From Paracoccus onubensis (GTDB taxonomy: Bacteria; Pseudomonadota; Alphaproteobacteria; Rhodobacterales; Rhodobacteraceae), in contig NZ_QZCG01000006.1 of the NCBI RefSeq assembly GCF_003591515.1, positions 1-64,000 on the forward strand: a stretch of 64,000 bases of DNA, given 5' to 3'. A model generated the notes under the pieces. That model was not told the origin of the DNA and ran no database searches. It saw only the letters and a program-made list of their open reading frames with translations. How positions within the stretch are numbered: position 1 is the first letter of the stretch; every line of letters begins with the position of its first letter. Shown in pieces: positions 1 to 9,986 of this stretch. A program made the position numbers and the translations under genes.

Positions 1-3
1 GGT

Positions 4-36
4 CCGGGGGCAGCGCCCCCGGCCGTCGCGGGACGC
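4..36. repeat. GC-rich hairpin repeat with conserved tail (copy 1)
   Basis: CCGGGGGC (4-11) and GCCCCCGG (15-22) form a perfect 8-bp stem with loop AGC. The stem is followed by a tail matching GGCCRTCGCRGGACGC. A second copy with the same stem and tail, differing at two tail positions, lies at 26076-26112. It sits downstream of aroB and could act as its terminator, although no T-run follows on either strand. Confidence 0.6.
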
Positions 37-86
37 ATCGTATTACGTTTCCGGTCGAACGAAACGCACTCCAATTCGGAGACAGA

Positions 87-1196
87 CTAACGCCGTGCCT
101 CGCACAGAACCGATGCGAGCACATCGCTTTCGACGGCATCGCTGACGAAACTTTCCCCGATCCCCTTCGCAAGCACGAAACGCAATTGCCCGTCGATGAC
201 TTTCTTGTCCTGCCCCATCAGGGCGATCAGAGCGGCATCATCGGGCAATTCGCCGGGAATCTCGGAAAGTGACGCCGGCAGATTCATCTGCCGCAGATGC
301 GCCAGAACACGGCCGGGCTCTTCCTGACTGCACAATCCCATCCGCGCCGAAAGATCAAAGGCCAGCGCGCAACCGATTGCGACCCCTTCTCCGTGCAGAA
401 GCCGGTCGGAATATCCCGTCGCGGCTTCGAGCGCATGACCGAATGTGTGGCCAAGATTCAGCAGCGCCCGCTCTCCCTGTTCGGTTTCGTCGCGAAGCAC
501 AATTGCGGCTTTCATCCGCACCGAATGCGCGACGGCCTGCTGGCGCAGCGCCATATCCGCCCGTAATTGCGTCGCGTTGGTTTCAAGCCAGGCAAAGAAA
601 TCCGCGTCTCCCAGCAGGCCGTATTTCATGACCTCGCCATATCCGGCATGAAAATCGCGCTCGGACAGCGTATCCAGAACGCCGACATCGGCCAGCACCA
701 GCGCAGGCTGATGAAATGCCCCGATCAGATTCTTGCCGAATCCGCTGTTGATTCCGGTCTTGCCGCCAACGCTGCTGTCGACCTGTGCCAGAAGCGTGGT
801 CGGAATCTGCACGAATCGCACGCCACGCCGCAGGATCGCCGCGGCAAAACCGACAAGATCACCGATCACCCCGCCGCCAAGCGCGATAACGATATCCCGC
901 CGTTCAATCCTCTGCTCAAGAAGCCATTCGACGCAGCGGGTCAGATGCGGCCAGCTTTTCGTCGCTTCGCCAGCGGGCAGAACCAATGCTTCCGACGCGA
1001 TCCCCGCAGCCGCCAATGCTGCCCGCAAAGGTTCAAGATGCAGCGTCGACACAGTTTCATCGGTGACGATGGCAACGCGGGAGCGCTGCAGAAACGGGCC
1101 GATCTGGGCTCCGGCATCCTGAATGAGTCCCTGCCCGATCCTGACATCATAGGCGCGATCGTCCAGCGGCACGTGAACGGTGATGGTTTCGGTCAT
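87..1196 (-). CDS. aroB: 3-dehydroquinate synthase
   Basis: This enzyme converts DAHP to 3-dehydroquinate, the second step of the shikimate pathway, using NAD and a divalent metal in the cytoplasm. The protein is 369 aa, normal for the family. The nucleotide-binding stretch GGGVIGDLVGF is at residues 107-117 and GGKTGIN at 144-150. The expected metal ligands are E188, H250 (LGHTFGH) and H268 (LHGEG). Its ATG overlaps the aroK stop by four bases (ATGA), so the two genes are translationally coupled in the order aroK-aroB. That pairing is the usual one in proteobacteria. Identification is secure. Confidence 0.97.
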   Translation of the reverse strand: MTETITVHVPLDDRAYDVRIGQGLIQDAGAQIGPFLQRSRVAIVTDETVSTLHLEPLRAALAAAGIASEALVLPAGEATKSWPHLTRCVEWLLEQRIERRDIVIALGGGVIGDLVGFAAAILRRGVRFVQIPTTLLAQVDSSVGGKTGINSGFGKNLIGAFHQPALVLADVGVLDTLSERDFHAGYGEVMKYGLLGDADFFAWLETNATQLRADMALRQQAVAHSVRMKAAIVLRDETEQGERALLNLGHTFGHALEAATGYSDRLLHGEGVAIGCALAFDLSARMGLCSQEEPGRVLAHLRQMNLPASLSEIPGELPDDAALIALMGQDKKVIDGQLRFVLAKGIGESFVSDAVESDVLASVLCEARR

Positions 1197-1729
1197 TTTG
1201 CCTCCAGAAGTCCGGGAACCTCGCGGCGGATCTGCGCGATCAGCCGTCGGGCCGCAGTCTCGATACTGTCATTCGAATTCGCGTCAAAGGTTATATCGGC
1301 TTCGGCATAGGTTGGATAACGCTGCTCGATCAGCCTTGCCAGCGTTCCTTTGGGATCGGCTGTCCTGAGCAAAGGGCGCGTGCTGCGCTGGCGCACTCGC
1401 TGCCACAATGTCACGAGATCGCATTTCAACCAGACAGAAAGCCCACGGGCGGCGATCAACTCTCGATTCCCGGCCTGCATCCAGGCACCGCCACCGGTCG
1501 AGACGACGCCGGGACGCCCCTGAAGGATGCGCGCAAGAATCTGGGTTTCGCGGTCGCGGAAAAAGGCTTCGCCGTCGCGCGCGAATATCTCGCTGACGGA
1601 CATGGCCGCGGCGGTTTCGATCTCGGCATCCGAATCGGTGAAGCTGACCCGCAACTGACGGGCCAATTCAGACCCGACCGCGGTCTTGCCCGCCCCCATC
1701 ATCCCGATCATCACGATATGCCGCTTCAT
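1193..1729 (-). CDS. aroK: shikimate kinase
   Basis: Shikimate kinase phosphorylates shikimate at O3 with ATP in the cytoplasm. The P-loop GMMGAGKT is at residues 9-16, followed by TDSDAEIE with the substrate-binding Asp near residues 32-34 and a GGGAW motif typical of the family. The frame stays open upstream to a TTG at 1867. I chose the ATG at 1729 because it puts MKRHIVMIG directly before the P-loop, as in homologues, giving 178 aa. It is the first gene of an aroK-aroB pair and overlaps aroB by four bases. The upstream region is shared with a divergent plus-strand run starting at 1874. Confidence 0.95.
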   Translation of the reverse strand: MKRHIVMIGMMGAGKTAVGSELARQLRVSFTDSDAEIETAAAMSVSEIFARDGEAFFRDRETQILARILQGRPGVVSTGGGAWMQAGNRELIAARGLSVWLKCDLVTLWQRVRQRSTRPLLRTADPKGTLARLIEQRYPTYAEADITFDANSNDSIETAARRLIAQIRREVPGLLEAK

Positions 1730-1790
1730 CTTCCCTCGCGTTTTCCCCGACAAGTCGTTACCACCAGTGCCACTGAATGACGTGATCTTT

Positions 1791-1814
1791 CCCGAATTGC
1801 CATATATATTCGGG
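1791..1814. promoter_or_regulatory. inverted repeat in the divergent aroK / 1874 control region
   Basis: CCCGAAT (1791-1797) and ATTCGGG (1808-1814) form a perfect 7-bp dyad with a 10-base AT-rich centre. The centre contains TATATT, which resembles a -10 element for rightward transcription. The dyad lies about 60 bases upstream of both starts (aroK at 1729, membrane peptide at 1874). An operator is possible, but no regulator is indicated. Confidence 0.35.
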
Positions 1815-1873
1815 TGAAATCGGCGAAAGTCCGTAAAGCGAAAACGGATCTGGCAGAGCAAGGGCAAAGATAT

Positions 1874-2011
1874 ATGCGGTTACTGAAATTTCTTGTGGTG
1901 CTGATACTGGCTGCGCTGGTTGCTCTGGTGGCTTATGCCTATCTGGGCGACATGGCTGCACCGCAGCAGGAAATGCGCGTTCCAATCAATACCGAGGGCG
2001 CGGGTGGGTAA
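1874..2011 (+). CDS. small single-pass membrane protein
   Basis: A 45-aa product that I cannot assign to a named family. Residues 2-24 form one continuous hydrophobic helix, followed by a short polar tail rich in Ala, Pro, Gln and Gly. The predicted topology is a single inner-membrane anchor. The frame extends to an upstream ATG at 1814, but that would add a charged lysine-rich stretch. The ATG at 1874 places a basic residue immediately before the helix. Its stop codon overlaps the GTG start of the next gene, so it is probably co-translated with the exported protein and XerD. It may be a lineage-restricted envelope peptide; no function can be inferred. Confidence 0.55.
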   Translation: MRLLKFLVVLILAALVALVAYAYLGDMAAPQQEMRVPINTEGAGG

Positions 2012-3485
2012 TTCGATCGCATATATTCGCGGTGCCCTGATCGCCCTGCCCTTCGCCGGAATGCTGGCCGGCGCAGCCATGGCCGAGACGCCGCTATCGG
2101 CGAGCGACTGGCTTTCAGGCAGCGTCAAAGGCCCGGCGCGGGAAAGCTCTGCATGGCGACCGGGAGATCCGGTGCCTCCGAGCGTTAAGGGTCAGGGGAA
2201 TCCCCAGCCCGTCGCCGAAAGCGGGGCGGTCGGTGAGATCAAGGTGACGCGCCTGGACGGGTCCAATCCCGATCTTGCCGGAACGATTACCGCCCGCAAG
2301 GCCGGATTACCCCGCGATCTGTGGAAAGACAGCGATGTCGGAACCATTGCGGAAGGGATTCTGCAATCTCCGACGCGCCTGCCTGCGATGAGCGCGTTAC
2401 TGCAAAGAATACTGATCGCACAGCTTCAACCTCCGCAAGATTCCGAGATGCATCGGGGGACGTTGTTTCTGGCCCGTACCGACCGGTTGCTGGATATGGG
2501 AGCGTTGGATCAGGCGCGCGACCTGATCATGGCCGCCGGCGGGCGCGAGCCCGAACAGTTCCGGCGCCTCTTTGATATCGCTTTGCTTGAGGGTGAGGAG
2601 GCACAGGCCTGCGAAAGAATGGTCAACACGCCGGGCATCGCGCCCAGCCTGTCGGCCCGTATTTTCTGTCTTGCGCAATCGGGCGATTGGGCCGCAGCCG
2701 CGATCGGTCTGAACGGCGGCGAGGATCTTGGCCTGATCGATGAGCCGCAGGTTCAGCTTCTGACGCATTTCCTGCACGATTCCTATGTCGACAGCGGCGA
2801 GCAGATTCCGCTGCCGGACCACGTGACCCCGCTTGAATTCCGCATGCATGAAGCGATTGGCCAACCGCTGCCGACACAACATCTTCCGCTTGCATTCGCC
2901 CTGTCCGACCTCCGCGCCAATAGCGGCTGGAAGGCGCGGCTCGAAGCGGCGGAACGGCTTGCGCGGGCCGGGGCCATCAGTCCCGAACGGCTGCGGCAGA
3001 TATATGCCGAACAGAAACCTGCCGCTTCGGGCGGCGTGTGGGAACGGGCCAGCGCCATGAGGACATTGGAGGCGGCAATGGCGGCGGGTGATCTTGCCAA
3101 TGCTTTGCCGCATGCCTTCGCGCAATTCCGCGCGGCCGATATGGCCGATGTGCTGGCCGCGATGGTCGCAGCGGATCTGCCGTCCGATGTCGCAGGCAAC
3201 GCCGGCGAGATTGCAACCTGGCTGCGTCAGTGGCAGGGGCTGGATGCCATGCAATCCGCCGAAATCGCCCCTGAGCTTCAAAACGGGGAAACGGAACCGC
3301 CCGCAGGGCGTCGGGGCGAGGCTTTGCTTGAGGCGATGGCCGATATCGACGCCGGACTGGATGGTGATCTGGCGCGCGCAGCCGAGGGGCTGGCGATGAT
3401 GCGGGCGCTGGGGCTGAACAGCGATGCCGATCTGGCCGCCGCGCAACTGACGCTATTGCCGCAGATGAAAGAAACGCCTGGATGA
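2004..3485 (+). CDS. exported protein of unknown function, upstream of xerD
   Basis: A 493-aa product starting at a GTG that overlaps the preceding stop by eight bases. Translation from this GTG gives a basic N-terminus, a hydrophobic core and an AMA-ET signal-peptidase I site near residue 27, so the protein is likely periplasmic. The mature part is Ala- and Leu-rich, predicted helical, with repeated pair-of-helices character over residues 110-480. It resembles an alpha-solenoid, but I see no clear TPR consensus. No catalytic motif or named domain is recognised. The stop overlaps the XerD start (ATGA), so expression is coupled to the recombinase. Confidence 0.8.
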   Translation: MGNSIAYIRGALIALPFAGMLAGAAMAETPLSASDWLSGSVKGPARESSAWRPGDPVPPSVKGQGNPQPVAESGAVGEIKVTRLDGSNPDLAGTITARKAGLPRDLWKDSDVGTIAEGILQSPTRLPAMSALLQRILIAQLQPPQDSEMHRGTLFLARTDRLLDMGALDQARDLIMAAGGREPEQFRRLFDIALLEGEEAQACERMVNTPGIAPSLSARIFCLAQSGDWAAAAIGLNGGEDLGLIDEPQVQLLTHFLHDSYVDSGEQIPLPDHVTPLEFRMHEAIGQPLPTQHLPLAFALSDLRANSGWKARLEAAERLARAGAISPERLRQIYAEQKPAASGGVWERASAMRTLEAAMAAGDLANALPHAFAQFRAADMADVLAAMVAADLPSDVAGNAGEIATWLRQWQGLDAMQSAEIAPELQNGETEPPAGRRGEALLEAMADIDAGLDGDLARAAEGLAMMRALGLNSDADLAAAQLTLLPQMKETPG

Positions 3486-4447
3486 GCATGTCCGATCATC
3501 GCGCGATCTCGGCCTTTCTGGACGCACAGGCGGCCGAGTCCGGCGCGGCCCGGAATACGCTTCTGGCCTATGGCCGTGATCTGCGCGACCTGTCGGACTG
3601 GCTTGGGGACAAGCGGCACTCATTGGGCGATCTGACACGCGAAATGGTCGAGGATTACCTGACCCATTGCGAGGCGCAGGGTTTTTCAAAGGCGACGCGG
3701 GCGCGACGATTATCCTCGATACGGCAGTTCACCCGCTTCGCGCTTGAAGAAGGCTGGCGAGAGGACGATCCCGCGATCCGCATCAGCGGGCCGGGCAGAT
3801 CGCAGCGCCTGCCGAAAACGCTGAACCGCGCGGAGGTCGAGGCGATATTGGCGGCCGCGCCCGGTTTGGGCCGCACGGTGGCCGATCGCAGCCGCAACCT
3901 GTGCCTGATCGAATTGCTATATGCAACGGGAATGCGCGTCAGTGAACTGGTTTCGCTTCCCGTTGCGGCCTGTCGGGGCGATCCGGCATTGCTGCTGATC
4001 CGGGGCAAGGGCAACAAGGAACGGATGGTTCCGTTGACCGAACCGGCCCGCAAGGCATTGTCGGCATGGCTGAAAATCCGCGACAATGCGCCAAAGGACA
4101 GCCCGTTGGCACGGCTGATCGCGGACAAGGGCACACGCTGGCTGTTCCCTGCGCCGGGCGCAGCCGGGCATTTGCCGCGGCAAAGCTTTGGCCGCCTGCT
4201 CAAGGATATCTCCGCAGCCGCCGGACTTGATCCGTCACGCGTGACCCCTCATGTCATTCGCCATGCTTTTGCCACGCATCTTCTGGAAGGCGGGGCCGAT
4301 CTGCGCAGTATCCAGACATTGCTCGGCCATGCCGATCTTGGCACGACCGAAATCTATACGCATGTGCTGGACCAGCGCATGCGCGACCTTGTACTGAATC
4401 ATCACCCGCTGGCGCTTCCGAACGCGACGGCCTCCGATAATAATTGA
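3482..4447 (+). CDS. xerD: site-specific tyrosine recombinase XerD
   Basis: XerD resolves chromosome dimers at dif together with XerC. The protein is 321 aa. The N-terminal SAM-like core-binding domain covers residues 1-105 and the catalytic domain about 115-305. All catalytic residues are present: R152 (TGMRVSEL), K176 (RGKGNKE), H257 and R260 (HVIRH), H283 (LGHADL) and the nucleophile Y292 (IYTHV). Length and neighbourhood (next to aroK) fit chromosomal XerD rather than an integrase of a mobile element, and there is no attachment site or cargo nearby. It overlaps the preceding gene by four bases. XerC would be the main alternative, but XerD is the usual gene at this locus. Confidence 0.92.
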   Translation: MSMSDHRAISAFLDAQAAESGAARNTLLAYGRDLRDLSDWLGDKRHSLGDLTREMVEDYLTHCEAQGFSKATRARRLSSIRQFTRFALEEGWREDDPAIRISGPGRSQRLPKTLNRAEVEAILAAAPGLGRTVADRSRNLCLIELLYATGMRVSELVSLPVAACRGDPALLLIRGKGNKERMVPLTEPARKALSAWLKIRDNAPKDSPLARLIADKGTRWLFPAPGAAGHLPRQSFGRLLKDISAAAGLDPSRVTPHVIRHAFATHLLEGGADLRSIQTLLGHADLGTTEIYTHVLDQRMRDLVLNHHPLALPNATASDNN

Positions 4448-4455
4448 CGGAACCC

Positions 4456-5796
4456 ATGGACGACCCTTCAAGTATGTACGACGCCGCTTTCTGGATTACC
4501 ATTGCGGCGATTCTTGTTCTGCTGATGTTTTCGGCCTTCTTCTCGGGGTCAGAAACGGCCCTGACTGCCGCCAGCCGTGCCAAACTGCGCTCACGTGCGG
4601 ATAAAGGTGATTCCGGTGCAGAGGCGGCCCTGAAAGTATCCGAGGACAGCGAAAGCCTGATTGGCGCGGTCCTTCTGGGCAATAATGTCGTCAATATCCT
4701 GTCGGCAAGTCTGGCCACCGCACTGTTCACGCGGCTTCTGGGTTCCAGCGGCGTCGCCATCGCAACGCTGGTGATGACGGTCCTCGTGCTGATCTTTTCC
4801 GAGGTGATGCCCAAGACCTATGCCATCTCGGCACCCGAGAATGTCGCCAGCCTCGTGGCCCGCCCGATTCGCTGGGTGACGCTTCTGCTGTCGCCCCTTG
4901 TTGCGGTGGTTCGGCTCATCGTGCGCGGCATTCTGCGCCTTTTCGGGCTGAAGACCGATCCGGAATCGAACATGTTCTCGGTCCACGAGGAAATCGCAGG
5001 CGCCCTGTCGATCGGACAGGCCACAGGCGCGGTGCAGAAAGAGGACCGGGACCGGCTGCTGGGGGCGCTGGATCTGGGCAATCGCACCGTCGAAGAGATC
5101 ATGCTTCACCGATCAGGCATTCAGATGATCGATTGCGACATGCCGCCATCGAACCTCCTCGACGCGGTTCTGGCCAGTCCGCATACCCGGTTGCCGGTCT
5201 ACAAAGGCGAACGTGAAAATGTCGTGGGCGTCATCCACGCCAAGGATTTGCTGCGCGCGGTCAACAAGGCTGTACGTGAAAACGGCACTGCCGGCACGCT
5301 TCAGAATTTTGACGTGCTGGCCGTGGCGATGAAACCCTATTTCGTGCCTGACACCACCGCGCTTGACGAACAGATGCGGGAATTCCTGAAACGCCGGACG
5401 CATTTCGCGCTTGTGGTGGATGAATACGGCTCGCTGCGCGGGTTGATCACGCTGGAGGATATTCTGGAAGAGATCGTCGGCGAGATCGCGGATGAGCATG
5501 ATACGGAAGCCGATCAGACCCTGACGCCGAATGCCCAGGGCGATTACTCGGTTGATGGCGGCATGACGATCCGTGACCTGAACCGGCAGCTGGAATGGAA
5601 TCTGCCCGATGACGAGGCGAATACGATTGCCGGTCTGGTCATTCACATGGCCCAGTCGATTCCCGAGCCGGGCCAGGTGTTTTCCATCCACGGTTATCGT
5701 TTCGAGGTCGCCAGCCGCCGCGAAAATCGCATCACGAGGCTGCGTATTCGTCCGCTAAATGACGAATATGGGGAAGATGACCAGCAGCCCTCCTGA
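4456..5796 (+). CDS. CNNM/CBS-domain membrane protein of the CorC-HlyC family
   Basis: Layout: an N-terminal CNNM (DUF21) domain with about four membrane segments (residues 8-190, including FFSGSETALTAASRAKLRS), a CBS-domain pair (about 200-325, including HTRLPVYKGE and LEDILEEIVGEI), then a CorC_HlyC transporter-associated domain to the C-terminus. Members are linked to magnesium or cobalt efflux and were historically labelled hemolysins. That label is not supported here. I use the ATG at 4456 (446 aa). A TTG at 4444 overlapping the xerD stop would add four residues and couple translation to xerD. The gene closes the run that begins at 1874. Confidence 0.88.
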   Translation: MDDPSSMYDAAFWITIAAILVLLMFSAFFSGSETALTAASRAKLRSRADKGDSGAEAALKVSEDSESLIGAVLLGNNVVNILSASLATALFTRLLGSSGVAIATLVMTVLVLIFSEVMPKTYAISAPENVASLVARPIRWVTLLLSPLVAVVRLIVRGILRLFGLKTDPESNMFSVHEEIAGALSIGQATGAVQKEDRDRLLGALDLGNRTVEEIMLHRSGIQMIDCDMPPSNLLDAVLASPHTRLPVYKGERENVVGVIHAKDLLRAVNKAVRENGTAGTLQNFDVLAVAMKPYFVPDTTALDEQMREFLKRRTHFALVVDEYGSLRGLITLEDILEEIVGEIADEHDTEADQTLTPNAQGDYSVDGGMTIRDLNRQLEWNLPDDEANTIAGLVIHMAQSIPEPGQVFSIHGYRFEVASRRENRITRLRIRPLNDEYGEDDQQPS

Positions 5797-5856
5797 TATC
5801 GCGGCATATCCGATCGGAAATCCCGCGTCTTTCATGGCATCCAGATATCCCGGAAA

Positions 5857-5874
5857 CGGGCGAGTGATCGCCCG
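5857..5874. terminator. hairpin between convergent genes
   Basis: CGGGCGA and TCGCCCG pair around a GTGA loop, a GNRA-type tetraloop, between two converging genes (stops at 5796 and 5911). Only a short TTT follows in the minus direction and none in the plus direction, so termination would be weak or factor-assisted. Confidence 0.4.
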
Positions 5875-5910
5875 GTCAGGATAAGCGGACTGTCAGCGAC
5901 AGGCGATGCC

Positions 5911-6921
5911 TCAGCCGTCGAGCCGTTCAATCGTCCAGCCGCGCTTTTCCAGCAATCGCAGCACGCCCTGTTCGCCGGGCAGGTGGAGTGCACCGAATCC
6001 TGCGACGATTTCCTTGCCCTCGCCGGCGGCGGCAAGGGCACCTTCCGTAAGCGGTTCGATCCAGCTTTCATTCCGCTGATCCATCAGCCGCGACTGCGCA
6101 AAGCTGAACTGTTCGTCCACCTCGTCCTCGCTCAACCCTGAATTCGCATAGGCGTCGATGCGGCCGAATTCCCATATTTTCCACACGTCACCGGAAAAAT
6201 AGGCTTCGGTCAGCGTCACCGCGTAATCGTTGGAATAGGATGCAACCGGCAAGGCGGTCCGGATCATGTCCAACTCTTCTTCCGGTGTCATGCCGGTGAA
6301 AAGGGAAAAAACCGTATCCCAGGGTTCAAGCGCATGGACGGGCAATTCCTGATCCTCGGCCTCTTCAATCAACAGGTGATCCAGACCGCGCAATTCTCCC
6401 TCCTGCCCGGCTTCCTGCAGAACGCAGGGGGAAATGCCGATCATCATCGCCACATACCAGGGCCGAAGCTTGGCGGTGACAACGGCGGGAAGGCCACGCT
6501 CCGCCATGGCACGGGACAGAATTTCCCATTCCTGTTCGTTCAAACGCTCGGGCAAGGTCGGGCCGGATTCGTTGACCATGAGCGAGGGATCCTCGCTTAA
6601 CGCCGTCGCAAGCCTTTCCTCTTCCTGTGGCCCCGCCTCGACATAGACGGCCGCGGCATTGCCGAGCGGATCGCCCAACCGGTCCAGCATCGCTTCATGA
6701 CGGGCATCGGGAAAGTGATAGGTGCCGACCAGCGTGATTTCCGCGGAATCCTTGGTTGCGCGCCATAAGAGCCCGCTGTGATAGGGAATGTCATCAACTG
6801 CCGCATCGAGGCGAGAGCGATCTTCGGCCGACAGGGCGTCGAACAGATTTCGCCCTTCACATGGCGCGGCCCCCGCGGTTCCGGTCCATAGCGTCAGAAA
6901 TACCATCAGCAGAATGCGCAT
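5911..6921 (-). CDS. TraB/GumN family exported protein
   Basis: A 336-aa protein with a clear signal peptide (MRILLMVFLTLWTGTAGA, then APCEG). The ATG at 6921 is preferred over an upstream in-frame ATG because it starts directly at that signal. The mature protein carries the two conserved GxxH-type elements of the TraB/GumN family: VGTYHFP near the N-terminus and GFGALHLPG near the C-terminus. Family members are proposed metalloprotease-like proteins, but the activity is not established in bacteria. It is a single gene divergent from groESL and convergent with the CorC-type gene. The periplasmic location is inferred from the signal peptide. Confidence 0.8.
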   Translation of the reverse strand: MRILLMVFLTLWTGTAGAAPCEGRNLFDALSAEDRSRLDAAVDDIPYHSGLLWRATKDSAEITLVGTYHFPDARHEAMLDRLGDPLGNAAAVYVEAGPQEEERLATALSEDPSLMVNESGPTLPERLNEQEWEILSRAMAERGLPAVVTAKLRPWYVAMMIGISPCVLQEAGQEGELRGLDHLLIEEAEDQELPVHALEPWDTVFSLFTGMTPEEELDMIRTALPVASYSNDYAVTLTEAYFSGDVWKIWEFGRIDAYANSGLSEDEVDEQFSFAQSRLMDQRNESWIEPLTEGALAAAGEGKEIVAGFGALHLPGEQGVLRLLEKRGWTIERLDG

Positions 6922-7022
6922 TCCGTTTCGGCCCTTCTCATTACCTAAAAACAGATCACAGGCTGGCATGATTACCCCAGCACCGCCACCGGTATATCGC
7001 GCAAAATTTTGCGAACTTGTCG

Positions 7023-7051
7023 TTGACAGAACCGCCGCACTCTCCTAGATC
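7023..7051 (+). promoter_or_regulatory. groESL promoter
   Basis: TTGACA (7023-7028) is a consensus -35 hexamer. It is followed after 17 bases by TAGATC (7046-7051) as the -10. Transcription would start near 7058, at the left edge of the CIRCE element, which is the arrangement expected for repression by HrcA. Confidence 0.65.
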
Positions 7052-7058
7052 CCCGTCA

Positions 7059-7085
7059 CTGGCACTCGCACTGGATGAGTGCCAA
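7059..7085 (+). promoter_or_regulatory. CIRCE operator (HrcA binding site)
   Basis: CTGGCACTC (7059-7067), nine bases, then GAGTGCCAA (7077-7085). This matches the CIRCE consensus TTAGCACTC-N9-GAGTGCTAA with compensating A-to-G and T-to-C changes that keep the dyad intact. It lies between the promoter and groES, so groESL is expected to be repressed by HrcA and induced by heat. hrcA itself is not in the window. Confidence 0.92.
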
Positions 7086-7119
7086 CAACACTGCAACAGA
7101 AACATCGGAGTGTTAACCA

Positions 7120-7407
7120 ATGGCATTCAAACCGCTGCATGACCGTGTGCTGGTCCGCCGCGTCGAATCAGACGAAAAGACCAAAGGCGGCCTGATCATT
7201 CCTGACAGCGCCAAGGAAAAACCCGCCGAGGGCGAGATCATCTCGGTCGGCGAAGGCGCGCGCAAGGATTCGGGCGAACTGATCGCACCGGCGGTGAAGG
7301 CGGGCGACCGCGTTCTGTTCGGCAAATGGTCGGGCACCGAGGTCACCATCGATGGTGAAGAGCTGCTGATCATGAAGGAAAGCGACATCCTGGGCATTAT
7401 CGGCTGA
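7120..7407 (+). CDS. groES: co-chaperonin GroES
   Basis: A 95-aa GroES, the heptameric lid of the GroEL folding chamber in the cytoplasm. It has the standard start [11 protein letters not shown], the mobile-loop region (residues 16-32, [20 protein letters not shown]), a GKWSGTEV strand and the C-terminal ESDILGIIG. It is the first gene of the groES-groEL operon, preceded by a GGAG ribosome-binding site, a CIRCE operator and a promoter. Everything about length and sequence is typical. Confidence 0.98.
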   Translation: MAFKPLHDRVLVRRVESDEKTKGGLIIPDSAKEKPAEGEIISVGEGARKDSGELIAPAVKAGDRVLFGKWSGTEVTIDGEELLIMKESDILGIIG

Positions 7408-7452
7408 TCCAGCCGTTTCCCGGAAAACGCAACTTCAGGATAAAACAAGTAG

Positions 7453-9111
<1,659 letters not shown>

Positions 9112-9139
9112 TCAGCCCCTGCCCCCTTGGCAGATACGG

Positions 9140-9169
9140 AAAGGGCGCCTTCGGGTGCCCTTTTCTTTT
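9140..9169 (+). terminator. groESL intrinsic terminator
   Basis: AAAGGGCGCC, loop TTCG and GGTGCCCTTT form a 10-bp stem with one G-T wobble, followed by TTTTCTTTT. It has the classical rho-independent structure and lies about 30 bases after the groEL stop. Confidence 0.9.
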
Positions 9170-9217
9170 GCCGCCAGATACCTATTCTGCGCAGCATCGC
9201 GATCAGGGGAGAACAGC

Positions 9218-9967
9218 ATGAAGACAGCAATCGTGACCGGTGCGGCACGCGGAATCGGACTGGCGACGGCGAAACTTTTCGCGGCTGGAGGCTGGCAGGT
9301 CGCTTTGGTGGATCGTGACAGCGCGGAACTGGCCCGCGCCACCTTTCCCGAAGGTTTCGCGATTGATTGCGACATCTCGGATCCCGATCAGGTCGACGCG
9401 ATGACCGCCCAGGTACTGGCCCGGACCGGACGTATCGATGCGCTGGTGAACAATGCCGGTGTCGCCGATTTCGGCCCGATAGAGCAAACCGATTTCGCAC
9501 GCTGGCGTACCGTCATGGCAACCAATCTGGACGGCACTTTCCTTGTCAGCCAGTCCTGCATTCCGGCCCTGAAAGAACAGGGCGGCGCAATCGTCAACAT
9601 TGCCTCGATCTCGGGCCTTCGCGGCTCGACGCTGCGGGTTGCCTATGGCACCTCTAAGGCTGCGGTGATCCACTTGACCCGTCAGCAGGCCGCCGAACTG
9701 GGTGAATACGGCATCCGCGTGAATTGCGTCGCGCCCGGCCCAGTCCGCACCAAGCTGGCCATGGCCGTTCACAGCCCCGAGATCATCGCGGCCTATCACG
9801 ATGCCATCCCCCTGAACCGTTATGGCAGCGAAGAGGAACTGGCCGAGGCGATCGTTTTTCTGGCAAGCGACAAGGCCAGCTATATCACCGGTCAGGTGCT
9901 GGCGGTGGATGGCGGTTTCGAGTCAACCGGTGTCGGGCTGCCCGCCTTGCGAACCGTCCTGCCCTGA
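9218..9967 (+). CDS. SDR-family NAD(P)-dependent oxidoreductase
   Basis: A 249-aa classical short-chain dehydrogenase. The Rossmann cofactor motif TGAARGIG is at residues 7-14, NNAG at 78-81, active-site Ser near 130 and the YxxxK pair Y143/K147, then the PG motif (APGPVRT). D32 after the second strand favours NAD(H) over NADP(H); this is an inference from position. The ATG at 9218 follows GGGGAGA. A longer frame from 9155 would run back through the groEL terminator and was rejected. The substrate is unknown: the SDR family is too broad to name one, and the neighbours (groESL, ppx) give no pathway context. Confidence 0.88.
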   Translation: MKTAIVTGAARGIGLATAKLFAAGGWQVALVDRDSAELARATFPEGFAIDCDISDPDQVDAMTAQVLARTGRIDALVNNAGVADFGPIEQTDFARWRTVMATNLDGTFLVSQSCIPALKEQGGAIVNIASISGLRGSTLRVAYGTSKAAVIHLTRQQAAELGEYGIRVNCVAPGPVRTKLAMAVHSPEIIAAYHDAIPLNRYGSEEELAEAIVFLASDKASYITGQVLAVDGGFESTGVGLPALRTVLP

Positions 9968-9986
9968 AAACCCGTTCAGGTTTTCA
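9965..9986. terminator. dyad covering two convergent stop codons
   Basis: TGAAAACC (9965-9972) and GGTTTTCA (9979-9986) form a perfect 8-bp inverted repeat with a 6-base loop. The left arm contains the stop of the SDR gene (9965-9967). The loop contains the stop of the ppx gene on the other strand (9976-9978). It may work as a compact bidirectional terminator, though a separate T-run is lacking. Confidence 0.45.

Noticed and set aside
3482..4447. Tyrosine recombinase as part of an integrated mobile element
   Set aside because: Length, catalytic set and neighbourhood fit housekeeping XerD; no tRNA attachment site, direct repeats or cargo genes are present.
4444..5796. Hemolysin label for the CorC-type protein
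   Set aside because: The domain order is CNNM-CBS-CorC_HlyC, a metal-transport-related membrane family; there is no pore-forming toxin feature.
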